Below, piece by piece: positions 1 through 5,220 of a stretch of DNA of 5,220 nt. Every line of letters starts with the position of its first letter. Position 1 is the stretch's first letter. Source of the stretch: CBDUBU01 sp965365465 (GTDB taxonomy: Bacteria; Bacteroidota; Rhodothermia; Rhodothermales; DASSAV01); assembly GCA_965365465.1 (NCBI GenBank), contig CBDUBU010000289.1, positions 1-5,220 on the forward strand. The letters are read 5' to 3'. A program made the translations under genes and the position numbers. The notes under the pieces are model-generated. The model was given only the letters and a program-made list of their open reading frames with translations, was not told where the DNA came from and searched no databases.

Positions 1-89
1 GCCAGCACCTCGCCGGCCAGGCCGAGCAGCACGAACAGCAGCCCGGCGATCAACCAGGGCCACGGGCTCAGCCGCTCTTCGCAGGTCAT
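1..89 (-). CDS. N-terminal fragment of an unrecognised small membrane-anchored protein (runs off the window)
   Basis: Read on the minus strand from the ATG at 89-87, the frame is open to the window edge and gives about 29 residues. They begin MTCEERLSPWPW, a short charged and aromatic head, followed by a strongly hydrophobic stretch LIAGLLFVLLGLAGEVL. This has the shape of a cytoplasmic tip followed by one transmembrane helix or signal anchor. The gene would be divergent from the sulfatase relic. A GGAG sits about 14 bases upstream, which is long for a ribosome binding site, so the start is provisional. No family can be named from so short a piece. The call rests on the helix-like composition and on the lack of any convincing gene on the other strand over these bases. 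A chance open frame in GC-rich DNA cannot be excluded. Confidence 0.5.
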   Translation of the reverse strand, partial: MTCEERLSPWPWLIAGLLFVLLGLAGEVL

Positions 90-119
90 GCCGTCGCAGA
101 CCACTCCCGGCCCGCCCCG

Positions 120-392
120 GTGCAGGAACGCCTGATGGCCCCCACCCGGCCCCGGGAGGAACTCTACGACCTGATGAACGATCCCTACGAGACGGTCAAC
201 CTCGCGGATTCCGCCGCCTACGGCGAGATTCTGCACCAGTTGCAGGTCACGCTGGACGAGTGGATCGACGAATCGAACGACCAGGGGCGCTTTCCCGAAC
301 CGCCCGAAGTGATCCAGTACTACGAGAACCGCTCGAAAGAGCGCTACGACGAGCGGATCGAAGCCTTGCGCAAGGAGTGGGGGGTGGAGTAG
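120..392 (+). pseudogene. Sulfatase C-terminal remnant (5'-truncated)
   Basis: The frame encodes about 90 residues containing EELYDLMNDPYETVNLAD, the hallmark of the C-terminal subdomain of type I sulfatases (arylsulfatase-like, usually 450-550 residues). It is preceded by APTRPR, also typical just before that motif, and ends naturally with a charged helical tail and a TAG stop. The N-terminal catalytic domain is missing, with its C/S-x-P-x-R formylglycine motif and metal-binding Asp/Asn/His residues. The frame stays open upstream to position 3, but the residues there do not resemble a sulfatase, and neither of the other two forward frames does. Family resemblance fades near position 110, so the breakpoint probably lies at about 90-117. 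The GTG at 120 is only the first in-frame start and is probably not a true one. A catalytically active product is very unlikely. Its neighbours, a symporter and an aldolase, fit a former sulfated-glycan catabolic locus (inference). Confidence 0.75.
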
Positions 393-402
393 GAGCCTCC
401 CT

Positions 403-427
403 GCCTGCACAACGGCAGGCGCTTCTT
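403..427 (+). terminator. Possible intrinsic terminator after the sulfatase relic
   Basis: GCCTGC (403-408) pairs with GCAGGC (415-420) around a 6-base loop; a CCTGCC/GGCAGG register shifted by three bases is also possible. The arm is followed by GCTTCTTTAA, a short T-rich stretch. It lies 10 bases after the relic's stop codon. The stem is only 6-7 bp and the T-run is interrupted, so function is uncertain. Confidence 0.45.
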
Positions 428-445
428 TAATGAGACGGCAGGCGC
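412..445 (+). repeat. 11-bp direct repeat upstream of the symporter gene
   Basis: ACGGCAGGCGC occurs at 412-422 and again at 435-445, 23 bp start to start, in the 117-bp gap before the symporter. The first copy overlaps the terminator-like hairpin. The near two-turn spacing would suit a regulator site, but an accidental GC-rich repeat is equally possible. Confidence 0.3.
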
Positions 446-499
446 CGCGCGTGTGCGCCCGGCTGCTGCACGCCGGACAGGCTCTTGAACCATCCAGAC

Positions 500-503
500 G
501 GAG
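500..503 (+). promoter_or_regulatory. Ribosome binding site of the symporter gene
   Basis: GGAG lies 6 bases before the GTG at 510. This is the best-placed Shine-Dalgarno site in the window, and it supports the GTG as the true start. Confidence 0.6.
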
Positions 504-509
504 AAACAG

Positions 510-2012
510 GTGAGCGTAATTTCGGGTCTTGATCTGGCGATCTTTGCCCTCTACCTGGCCGGGACCATCCTGCTGGGGTCCTGGTTCGTCCGGCGCAGCC
601 GCAGCACGGAAGCCTTTACCGTGGCCCGGCGTTCCATGCCGGGCTGGGCCTGCGGCATGTCGATCTTCGCCACCTATGTGAGCAGCATCAGCTTTCTGGC
701 CATCCCCGGCAAGGCGTATCAGGCAGACTGGAATGCCTTCGTGTTCAGCCTTTCGCTTCCCGTAGCCACCTGGGCGGCCATTCGCTTTTTTGTGCCGCTC
801 TACCGCCGGATGGGCGAGATCTCCGCTTACGCCTACCTGGAGCAGCGCTTCGGCCCCTGGGCGCGAACCTATGCAGGCGCCTTTTACCTGCTCACCCAGC
901 TTGCCCGGATGGGTTCCGTCATGTTTCTGATGGCGCTGCCGCTTTCCGTGCTGCTGGGCTGGGACGTTCGCCTCATCATCCTCGCCGCCGGCTTCTCCGT
1001 CGTGCTCTATACCCTGCTCGGCGGCATCGAGGCCGTCATCTGGACCGACACCCTGCAAGGCTTCGTCCTGACGGCGGGCGCCCTCGTGTGCGCCCTCCTG
1101 CTGCTGCTGCGGATGCCGGAAGGACCTGCGCAGGTGTTCGAGATCGCGGGCCGGTTCGACAAGTTCAGCCTCGGCGGCTTCGGAGCGAGCCTTTCCGAGC
1201 CGACCTTCTGGGTCGTGCTCCTCTACGGCCTGTTCATCAACCTGCAAAACTTCGGCGTCGATCAGGGCTTTATCCAGCGCTTCATCACCGCACGCGATGA
1301 CCGTCAGGCCAACATCGCCGCGTGGATCGGCGGGCTGCTCTACATTCCCGTCTCCGCGATGTTCTTCTTCATCGGGACGGCGCTCTTTGCCTACTACCAG
1401 GCCGCCCCCGATCTGCTTCCCTCCGAATTGCAGCAGGCCGGAGCCGCCGACCGCGTTTTCCCTTACTTCATCGTCTCTGCGGTGCCGGTCGGGGTGACCG
1501 GTTTGCTCATCGCCGCCATTTTCGCAGCAGCCATGAGCACCATCTCTACCAGCCTGAACAGTTCGGCCACGATCGTGCTGGAGGATTTTTACCGGCGCTA
1601 CGTCAACCCCGACGCCGGGGAACGCGCCGGCATGAGGGTGCTCTACGGCGCCACGCTGTTGCTGGGCCTGGCCGGGATGGGCATTGCCCTGGCGATGATC
1701 CGCGTGGAAAGCGTGCTCGATGCCTGGTGGAAGCTGGCCTCCATCTTCAGCGGCGGGATGCTGGGGCTGTTCCTGCTGGGCTTCTTCAGCCGCCGGACGC
1801 AGAACGCGGAGGCCGCCATTGCCGTCGTGGTCGGCGTGCTGGTCATTCTCTGGCTGAGCCTGCCCGACCTCTTTCCGGCGGCGCTGATGTTCCACAGCTT
1901 CCTGACCATCGTTTTCGGCACGTCTGCCATTTTCCTGACGGGCTTTCTGCTGACCCAGGTTCGCCGCCGGCAGAAGCCGCCGCTGGTCCATCAAAAGATG
2001 CCGCAAGAATGA
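510..2012 (+). CDS. Sodium:solute symporter (SSS/SLC5 family), probable sugar-acid or sialic-acid-type transporter
   Basis: This is a 500-residue inner-membrane protein, a usual length for the family. About 13 hydrophobic helices can be counted, near residues 7-27, 46-66, 76-98, 121-148, 153-171, 181-200, 233-250, 271-296, 320-345, 377-397, 407-427, 434-451 and 461-482, followed by a basic cytoplasmic tail. Family signatures are GGIEAVIWTDTLQGFVL (171-187), the NFGVDQGFIQRF loop (247-258), and MSTISTSLNSSAT (342-354). The Ser/Thr residues of the last motif correspond to the Na2 sodium site. The MST-x-S form with EDFYRR after it resembles the iodide/monocarboxylate (NIS/SMCT) branch more than the MSTxDS form. 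The family couples Na+ entry to solute uptake. The stop overlaps the start of a NAL/DHDPS-superfamily lyase, so the substrate is probably that enzyme's sugar acid. This is inference; pantothenate, proline or monocarboxylates cannot be excluded. The start is GTG with a well-spaced GGAG. Confidence 0.9.
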   Translation: MSVISGLDLAIFALYLAGTILLGSWFVRRSRSTEAFTVARRSMPGWACGMSIFATYVSSISFLAIPGKAYQADWNAFVFSLSLPVATWAAIRFFVPLYRRMGEISAYAYLEQRFGPWARTYAGAFYLLTQLARMGSVMFLMALPLSVLLGWDVRLIILAAGFSVVLYTLLGGIEAVIWTDTLQGFVLTAGALVCALLLLLRMPEGPAQVFEIAGRFDKFSLGGFGASLSEPTFWVVLLYGLFINLQNFGVDQGFIQRFITARDDRQANIAAWIGGLLYIPVSAMFFFIGTALFAYYQAAPDLLPSELQQAGAADRVFPYFIVSAVPVGVTGLLIAAIFAAAMSTISTSLNSSATIVLEDFYRRYVNPDAGERAGMRVLYGATLLLGLAGMGIALAMIRVESVLDAWWKLASIFSGGMLGLFLLGFFSRRTQNAEAAIAVVVGVLVILWLSLPDLFPAALMFHSFLTIVFGTSAIFLTGFLLTQVRRRQKPPLVHQKMPQE

Positions 2013-2929
2013 CCCCGACCCCCCTGCACGGCCTCTACGCCGCCCTCATCACCCCCGTAGACGCGCACGGACAACCCGACGAGCAGGGCCTGTGCCGCTT
2101 GCTCGACTTCGTAGCGCAGCGCGGGGTAGACGGCTTCTGCCTCGGCGGCGGGACTGCCGAGTACCCGCACTTCAGCCTCGAACAGCGGAAAAACCTCGTC
2201 GCGGCGGCAGCCCGGCATCTGAAGGGGCGTCTGCCTTTCGTGACGGCCATCGGCGCCACCACGATGCGGGGCGTGCTCGAACTGGGAGCGCACGCCCTGG
2301 AACAGGGCAGCGAGCGGCTGCTGCTTCCCATGCCCTTCTTCTACCGCTACGAACAGCAAGACCTCGCCGCCTGTGCGACGGAGGTCGCCCGGACGCTCCA
2401 GGCGCCCTGCCTGCTCTATAACCTCGCCGCCTTCACCAACAACCCCCTCGACCCGGAGACCACGCTCCGCCTGCTCCGAAGCGAGCCTTACCTGGTCGGC
2501 ATCAAGGACAGCAGCGGCGACGCTGCCGCCCTCGAAACCCTCGCCGCCGGACGCGCCGGCAGGCCGGACCTGACGCTGCTCTGCGGCTCGGACGGCCTGT
2601 TCCTCGACGCGCTGGAGGCCGGATGGGACGGCGCCATCTCCGGGGTTGCCAGTTGCGCCCCGGAAGTGCTCGCGCAGCTCTACCGCAGCCACCGGGCAGG
2701 CGAAAAAGCGCAAGCGCGCCTGTGGCAGGACAAACTCAACGAACTGATCGCGCTGATCGGGCGGCTTCCTTTCCCGTGGAGCATCCGGGTAGCCTGCGAA
2801 GTGCGCGGGCTGCCCAACGGCCCGCTGCCGTGGCCGCTCTCAGCCGAGCGCCAGGCCGAAATCAGCCGCCTGCGCCGCCGCTACGAACAGTGGTTTGAAA
2901 CGTGCCTGCCCCTTGCATCGGCAGGATGA
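2009..2929 (+). CDS. NAL/DHDPS-superfamily lyase (sugar-acid aldolase type, probably not DapA)
   Basis: A 306-residue class I aldolase with a (beta/alpha)8 barrel, close to E. coli N-acetylneuraminate lyase in length. The Schiff-base lysine is K166 in GIKDSSGD (164-171), and the catalytic tyrosine is Y137 in LLYNLAAFTNN. The pyruvate-carboxylate loop reads GGGTAEYPHFS (46-56) instead of the GTTGE of DapA. PFFYRY (109-114) stands where DapA has PYYN, so the Thr44 and Tyr107 proton-relay positions of DapA appear as Gly48 and Phe111. The YNVPGRT arginine motif is also absent. These points favour a 2-keto sugar-acid lyase or dehydratase, possibly N-acetylneuraminate lyase-like, over lysine biosynthesis. 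The exact substrate is not readable. The ATG overlaps the symporter stop as ATGA, indicating one operon with translational coupling; there is no strong Shine-Dalgarno site. The open frame extends far upstream of this ATG, but that part is a shadow of the symporter gene. Confidence 0.88.
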   Translation: MTPTPLHGLYAALITPVDAHGQPDEQGLCRLLDFVAQRGVDGFCLGGGTAEYPHFSLEQRKNLVAAAARHLKGRLPFVTAIGATTMRGVLELGAHALEQGSERLLLPMPFFYRYEQQDLAACATEVARTLQAPCLLYNLAAFTNNPLDPETTLRLLRSEPYLVGIKDSSGDAAALETLAAGRAGRPDLTLLCGSDGLFLDALEAGWDGAISGVASCAPEVLAQLYRSHRAGEKAQARLWQDKLNELIALIGRLPFPWSIRVACEVRGLPNGPLPWPLSAERQAEISRLRRRYEQWFETCLPLASAG

Positions 2930-2960
2930 AGCGGGCCGACGGCTGCTGACCGGGCGCCTG

Positions 2961-3653
2961 CTATCCGAGCCACCCCTTTGCCTTTGCCTCTGCGTACCCT
3001 TTTGCCCGCAGCACGGAGGCCGGGTTGTCCAGTTTTCCGTAGCCCCATTCGTTGTACGTGGTGCGGTCGCCGTTGTAGTCCGTATGCGAAAGGTCCCGCA
3101 CCACCTCCAGCACGCCGAGGTCGGCGGCCAGCTTCCACGTCTCCGCTTTGGTCAGGTACATCAGCGGCGTGTGGATGCGGAAGTCCCGTTCCAGCGCCAG
3201 CGAGAGCGCCGTCTGCTGCGCGTCGATAAAGACGCGGCGGCAGTCCGGATACCCGGAGTAGTCGGTCTGGCACATCCCGCCGACCAGATCGCTGATCTCG
3301 TGCAGATAGGCATGGCTCGCCGCCGCGGTCAGGAACAGGGCGTTGCGCCCCGGCACGAACGAGGCCGGCAGGTGGGCGGCCTGCTCATGCGGGCCTTCCA
3401 TGTCCCTGTCGTGCTCCGTCAGCGCAGACCCCTGCAGGAGTCCTTCCAGGTCGAGGACCCGGAACGGGATGCCGGCCTCGCCGGCAATGAGACCCGCCTG
3501 CTCCAACTCGACGGCGTGTTTCTGCCCGTACCGGAAGCCGAGCGCTTCGACGCGCTCGAACAGGGACCTGGCCCAGAAAAGGCAGGTCGTAGAATCCTGG
3601 CCCCCGGAGAAAAGGACCAGCGCGGAGGATCCGGGCAGTGGCTTCAAAAGCAT
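2961..3653 (-). CDS. queC: 7-cyano-7-deazaguanine (preQ0) synthase QueC, variant lacking the zinc cysteines
   Basis: QueC converts 7-carboxy-7-deazaguanine to preQ0 using ATP and ammonia, in the cytosol. The 230 residues match the usual length. The PP-loop ATP-binding motif SGGQDSTT is at 16-23, VPGRN at 100-104, DYSGYPDCR at 131-139 and TPLMYLTKAETWKLA at 162-176, all typical of the E. coli-like branch. The C-terminal zinc site, usually one Cys in HTCY followed by CxxCxxC, is lost. Here it reads SHTDYNGD (189-196) and WGYGKLDNPAS (203-213), so the four Cys become Asp192, Lys207, Asn210 and Ser213, while the flanking residues including VLRAKGY are kept. I checked the codons on the minus strand, and the reading frame is intact. 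Remaining Cys are 24, 128 and 138. It diverges from queF. The ATG at 3653 lacks a well-placed ribosome binding site (AGGAAG lies about 16 bases upstream). The enzyme is probably active but zinc-independent, or a repurposed paralogue. Confidence 0.9.
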   Translation of the reverse strand: MLLKPLPGSSALVLFSGGQDSTTCLFWARSLFERVEALGFRYGQKHAVELEQAGLIAGEAGIPFRVLDLEGLLQGSALTEHDRDMEGPHEQAAHLPASFVPGRNALFLTAAASHAYLHEISDLVGGMCQTDYSGYPDCRRVFIDAQQTALSLALERDFRIHTPLMYLTKAETWKLAADLGVLEVVRDLSHTDYNGDRTTYNEWGYGKLDNPASVLRAKGYAEAKAKGWLG

Positions 3654-3690
3654 CGGGTATGTGTTTCTTCTTCCTGCATCAACCGGCGCC

Positions 3691-3708
3691 GGGCCGAACC
3701 TTCGGCCC
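3691..3708. promoter_or_regulatory. Perfect inverted repeat in the queC-queF divergent region
   Basis: GGGCCGAA (3691-3698) and TTCGGCCC (3701-3708) are exact inverse complements separated by CC. As RNA it can form a 6-7 bp GC-rich stem with a 4-6 base loop. It lies 37 bp upstream of the queC start and about 110 bp upstream of queF, with no T-tract on the plus strand. It could be an operator for a dimeric regulator or a leader hairpin of queC. No known consensus is recognised. Confidence 0.4.
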
Positions 3709-3733
3709 GAGTAAACGTTGAGTCAGGCGGAAA

Positions 3734-3796
3734 ACGAGCGCAGCGACTAACGAAGTAAACGAGCAGAGCGACTAACGAAGTAAACGAACGAAGTAA
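3734..3796. repeat. 25-bp tandem repeat, two full copies plus a shortened third
   Basis: Copy 1 is 3734-3758 and copy 2 is 3759-3783; they differ at only two adjacent bases (23/25 identical). A third copy, 3784-3796, keeps the ACGA start and the ACGAAGTAA end but lacks the middle, and is followed by AGCGACC. The core words are GCGACTAACGAAG and GTAAACGA. The GTAAACG word also occurs at 3711-3717. The array is noticeably A-richer than its surroundings and ends 22 bp before the queF start. It is non-coding, and its role is unknown. Confidence 0.8.
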
Positions 3797-3818
3797 AGCG
3801 ACCGCCTACCCTCTACAG

Positions 3819-4313
3819 ATGCAAGACAACGCAACCCAAACGCAACGGCTGGAGGCGCTCCAGCAACAGGCGCTGGAGCACACCCGGCAGGCCCTGGCCC
3901 ACATGGACCGCTACGGCATCCAGCCCGAAGGACAATTCGGCCTGTTTTTGCCGCCGGAGGCGCGCCGGCGAGAACTTCACCGGCTGCCCTACGAGCACGA
4001 GGCAAGGCAGGTCGTCCTGTATGAGACGGAAGAAGGAGAGTTCACCGCGCTCTGCCCGTTCTCCGGCCTTCCGGACTATGGAGTGCTCCGCATCGAATAT
4101 GTTCCCGGATCGTGGATCCTCGAACTCAAGAGCCTCAAATACTACATCGTCTCCTGGCGCAACATCGGCGCCGCCCAGGAAGACATCACCGCTTACATCT
4201 ACGAGGACCTGGCCGCTCGCCTGGAAGATGCGGTCTACCTCAAAGTAACGACCGTCTACAACGTCCGGGGCGGGATTCGCACGACCTGCGCCATCGACAG
4301 CCGCTCCCGGTAG
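3819..4313 (+). CDS. queF: NADPH-dependent 7-cyano-7-deazaguanine reductase QueF (short, YkvM-type)
   Basis: QueF reduces the nitrile of preQ0 to the aminomethyl group of preQ1, using two NADPH, in the cytosol before tRNA insertion. The 164-residue protein belongs to the short, single-domain T-fold form. The nucleophilic cysteine is C79 in EFTALCPFSGLPD, and the catalytic Asp is D86, seven residues on as in the B. subtilis enzyme. The family motif ELKSLKYYI (102-110), thought to bind NADPH, is followed by SWRN and VRGGI (149-153). At the substrate site the usual His-Glu pair appears as Gln120-Glu121, a substitution that may be tolerated in some clades. An N-terminal helical segment of about 28 residues precedes a second possible start, M29. 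The C-terminus is short, ending 11 residues after RGGI. No Shine-Dalgarno site precedes either start clearly. It is paired divergently with queC, the preceding step of the pathway. Confidence 0.93.
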   Translation: MQDNATQTQRLEALQQQALEHTRQALAHMDRYGIQPEGQFGLFLPPEARRRELHRLPYEHEARQVVLYETEEGEFTALCPFSGLPDYGVLRIEYVPGSWILELKSLKYYIVSWRNIGAAQEDITAYIYEDLAARLEDAVYLKVTTVYNVRGGIRTTCAIDSRSR

Positions 4314-4330
4314 CGCGCCGCGCCGGCCGG

Positions 4331-5173
4331 CTAGAGCGCCTGCTCTGCGGCCTCGACGGTCTGCGCGATCAGCGTGGCAATGGTCATCGGGCCTACGCCG
4401 CCGGGCACCGGGGTATAGGCATAGCTGCGCTCCGCCGCCGCCGAGAGTTCGATGTCGCCCACCCTGGCGGGGTGGTAGCCTGCGTCGATGAGGATGGCGC
4501 CGGGCTTGATCCAGTCGGCCCGGATGAATTCGGGCCGCCCGACCGCCCCGACGACCACGTCGGCCTGCCGGACGAGGTCCGGGAGGCGCTGTGTTTTCGA
4601 ATGGCAGATGGTGACCGTTGCGTTCTCGTTCAGGAGCATCAGGGCCATCGGCTTGCCCAGGATGGGGCTGCGCCCCACCACGACGGCGTGTCGGCCGGAT
4701 ACGGAGAGGCCGTAGTGGTGCAGCAGCCGCATGATGCCGGCCGGCGTGGCCGAGCCGAAGGCCGGCTCGTTCATCGCCATGCGTCCGAAGCCGTGGGCCG
4801 TCACGCCGTCCACGTCCTTTTCGAGCCGGATGCGGTCGAAGCACTGCCGCTCGTCGATCTGCGAGGGAACCGGGTGTTGCAGCAGGATGCCATGCACGTC
4901 CGGGTTTTCGTTGAGCCGGTCGATCTCGGCGAGGAGCTCGCCGGTCGTGGTCGTTTCGGGCAGGAGCACGCGGAGCGATTTCATGCCGACGCGCTCGCAG
5001 GCATTGCCCTTCATGCGAACGTAGGTCGCCGAGGCCGGGTCGTCGCCGACGAGGAGGGTGGCCAGGATGGGCGTGCGCCCGCCCTGTCGCGCCTTGAGGC
5101 GCTCGACGCGCCGCGCGAGGTCCTGTTCTATCTGTTGCGCCAGGGATTTGCCGTCTAAAACAATTGCAGCCAT
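4331..5173 (-). CDS. folD: Bifunctional methylenetetrahydrofolate dehydrogenase / methenyltetrahydrofolate cyclohydrolase FolD
   Basis: FolD interconverts 5,10-methylene-THF, 5,10-methenyl-THF and 10-formyl-THF with NADP(H), supplying one-carbon units for purines and formyl-Met-tRNA. It is cytosolic and homodimeric. The 280 residues are close to the usual 280-300. The catalytic Tyr51 and Lys55 lie in YVRMK. GILLQHPVP (95-103) corresponds to the usual GI(L/I)VQLPLP, and KDVDGV (119-124) supplies the active-site Asp. SATPAGIMRLL (141-151) precedes the Rossmann motif VVVGRSPILGKPMA (164-177), and PVPGGVGPMTIATLI (255-269) closes the domain. All key residues appear present, so activity is expected. 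The ATG at 5173 begins the typical MAAIVLDGK; no clear Shine-Dalgarno site is seen in the 47 bases upstream. It converges on queF with 17 bases between stops, and the next gene lies outside the window. Confidence 0.97.
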   Translation of the reverse strand: MAAIVLDGKSLAQQIEQDLARRVERLKARQGGRTPILATLLVGDDPASATYVRMKGNACERVGMKSLRVLLPETTTTGELLAEIDRLNENPDVHGILLQHPVPSQIDERQCFDRIRLEKDVDGVTAHGFGRMAMNEPAFGSATPAGIMRLLHHYGLSVSGRHAVVVGRSPILGKPMALMLLNENATVTICHSKTQRLPDLVRQADVVVGAVGRPEFIRADWIKPGAILIDAGYHPARVGDIELSAAAERSYAYTPVPGGVGPMTIATLIAQTVEAAEQAL

Positions 5174-5220
5174 GCCGGATCGTAGGGTAAGAGGGTTGTG
5201 TTCGTGTTGTGCCGCCTCTA

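Noticed and set aside
1322..2008. Long in-frame upstream extension of the aldolase reading frame
   Set aside because: It lies within the symporter gene in another frame, encodes an Arg/Pro/His-rich sequence without family resemblance, and the aldolase fold begins right at the ATG at 2009.
1991..2713. 240-codon minus-strand frame over the aldolase
   Set aside because: It is a mirror of the aldolase coding sequence with Gly/Glu/Val-rich composition and no recognisable motif.
2905..2960. Terminator between the aldolase and queC (CCTGCC/GGCAGG at 2905-2925)
   Set aside because: The 6-bp stem lies inside the end of the aldolase gene and no T-run follows; the 31-bp convergent gap contains no better hairpin.
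2895..3758. 287-codon plus-strand open frame covering queC
   Set aside because: It is antisense to a clearly recognisable queC, has low-complexity basic composition and no family motif; long antisense frames are expected at this GC content.
3734..3796. CRISPR array
   Set aside because: The copies are directly adjacent without unique spacers and no cas gene is present; it is a simple tandem repeat.
3797..3818. Possible preQ1 riboswitch before queF, prompted by CTACCCTCTA
   Set aside because: The matching 5' stem and the A-rich pseudoknot tail of the preQ1-I aptamer are absent; upstream there is only the tandem repeat.
4314..4330. Bidirectional terminator between queF and folD
   Set aside because: The 17-bp gap is all G/C and includes the short palindrome CCGGCCGG, but there is no stable looped stem with a T-tract on either strand.
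3813..5158. Long antisense or shifted frames over queF and folD (3813-4844 minus, 4112-5158 plus)
   Set aside because: They overlap two well-supported genes and translate to Arg/Gly/Ala/His-rich sequence typical of shadow frames.
5174..5220. folD promoter with TACGAT as a -10 box
   Set aside because: The box would lie only 5 bp from the ATG, no matching -35 element is seen, and the window ends too soon to judge.

Overview
This is a 5.2-kb, GC-rich bacterial chromosomal segment carrying ordinary metabolic genes packed on both strands. The source cannot be fixed from the sequence. High GC, mostly weak Shine-Dalgarno sites, and a sulfatase remnant beside a sodium:solute symporter and a sugar-acid-type aldolase would fit a high-GC Bacteroidota/Rhodothermota-like or similar polysaccharide-degrading bacterium. 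This placement is inference only.

Left end (1-509): the first 89 bases hold the start of a minus-strand gene for a small membrane-anchored protein that runs off the window. About 30 bases away, pointing the other way, is the C-terminal tail of a sulfatase whose catalytic part is absent, so it is a gene relic. A terminator-like hairpin follows it.

Catabolic pair (510-2929): a 13-helix SSS-family Na+/solute symporter overlaps by 4 bases (ATGA) a lyase of the N-acetylneuraminate lyase / dihydrodipicolinate synthase (NAL/DHDPS) superfamily. Together they look like an uptake-and-cleavage unit for a sugar acid, possibly sialic-acid-like. The substrate is unproven, and the aldolase active-site motifs argue against it being the lysine-biosynthetic DapA.

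Deazaguanine pair (2961-4313): queC (minus) and queF (plus) diverge from a 165-bp region containing a perfect inverted repeat and a 25-bp tandem repeat. QueC makes preQ0 and QueF reduces it to preQ1 on the way to queuosine in tRNA. The most notable observation is in QueC: all four cysteines that normally bind structural zinc near its C-terminus are replaced (Asp192, Lys207, Asn210, Ser213) although the flanking sequence is well kept.

Right end (4331-5220): folD (minus), the bifunctional methylene-THF dehydrogenase/cyclohydrolase, converges on queF with 17 G/C-only bases between the stops. The last 47 bases are its upstream region. No RNA gene, CRISPR array, insertion sequence or defence system is visible.
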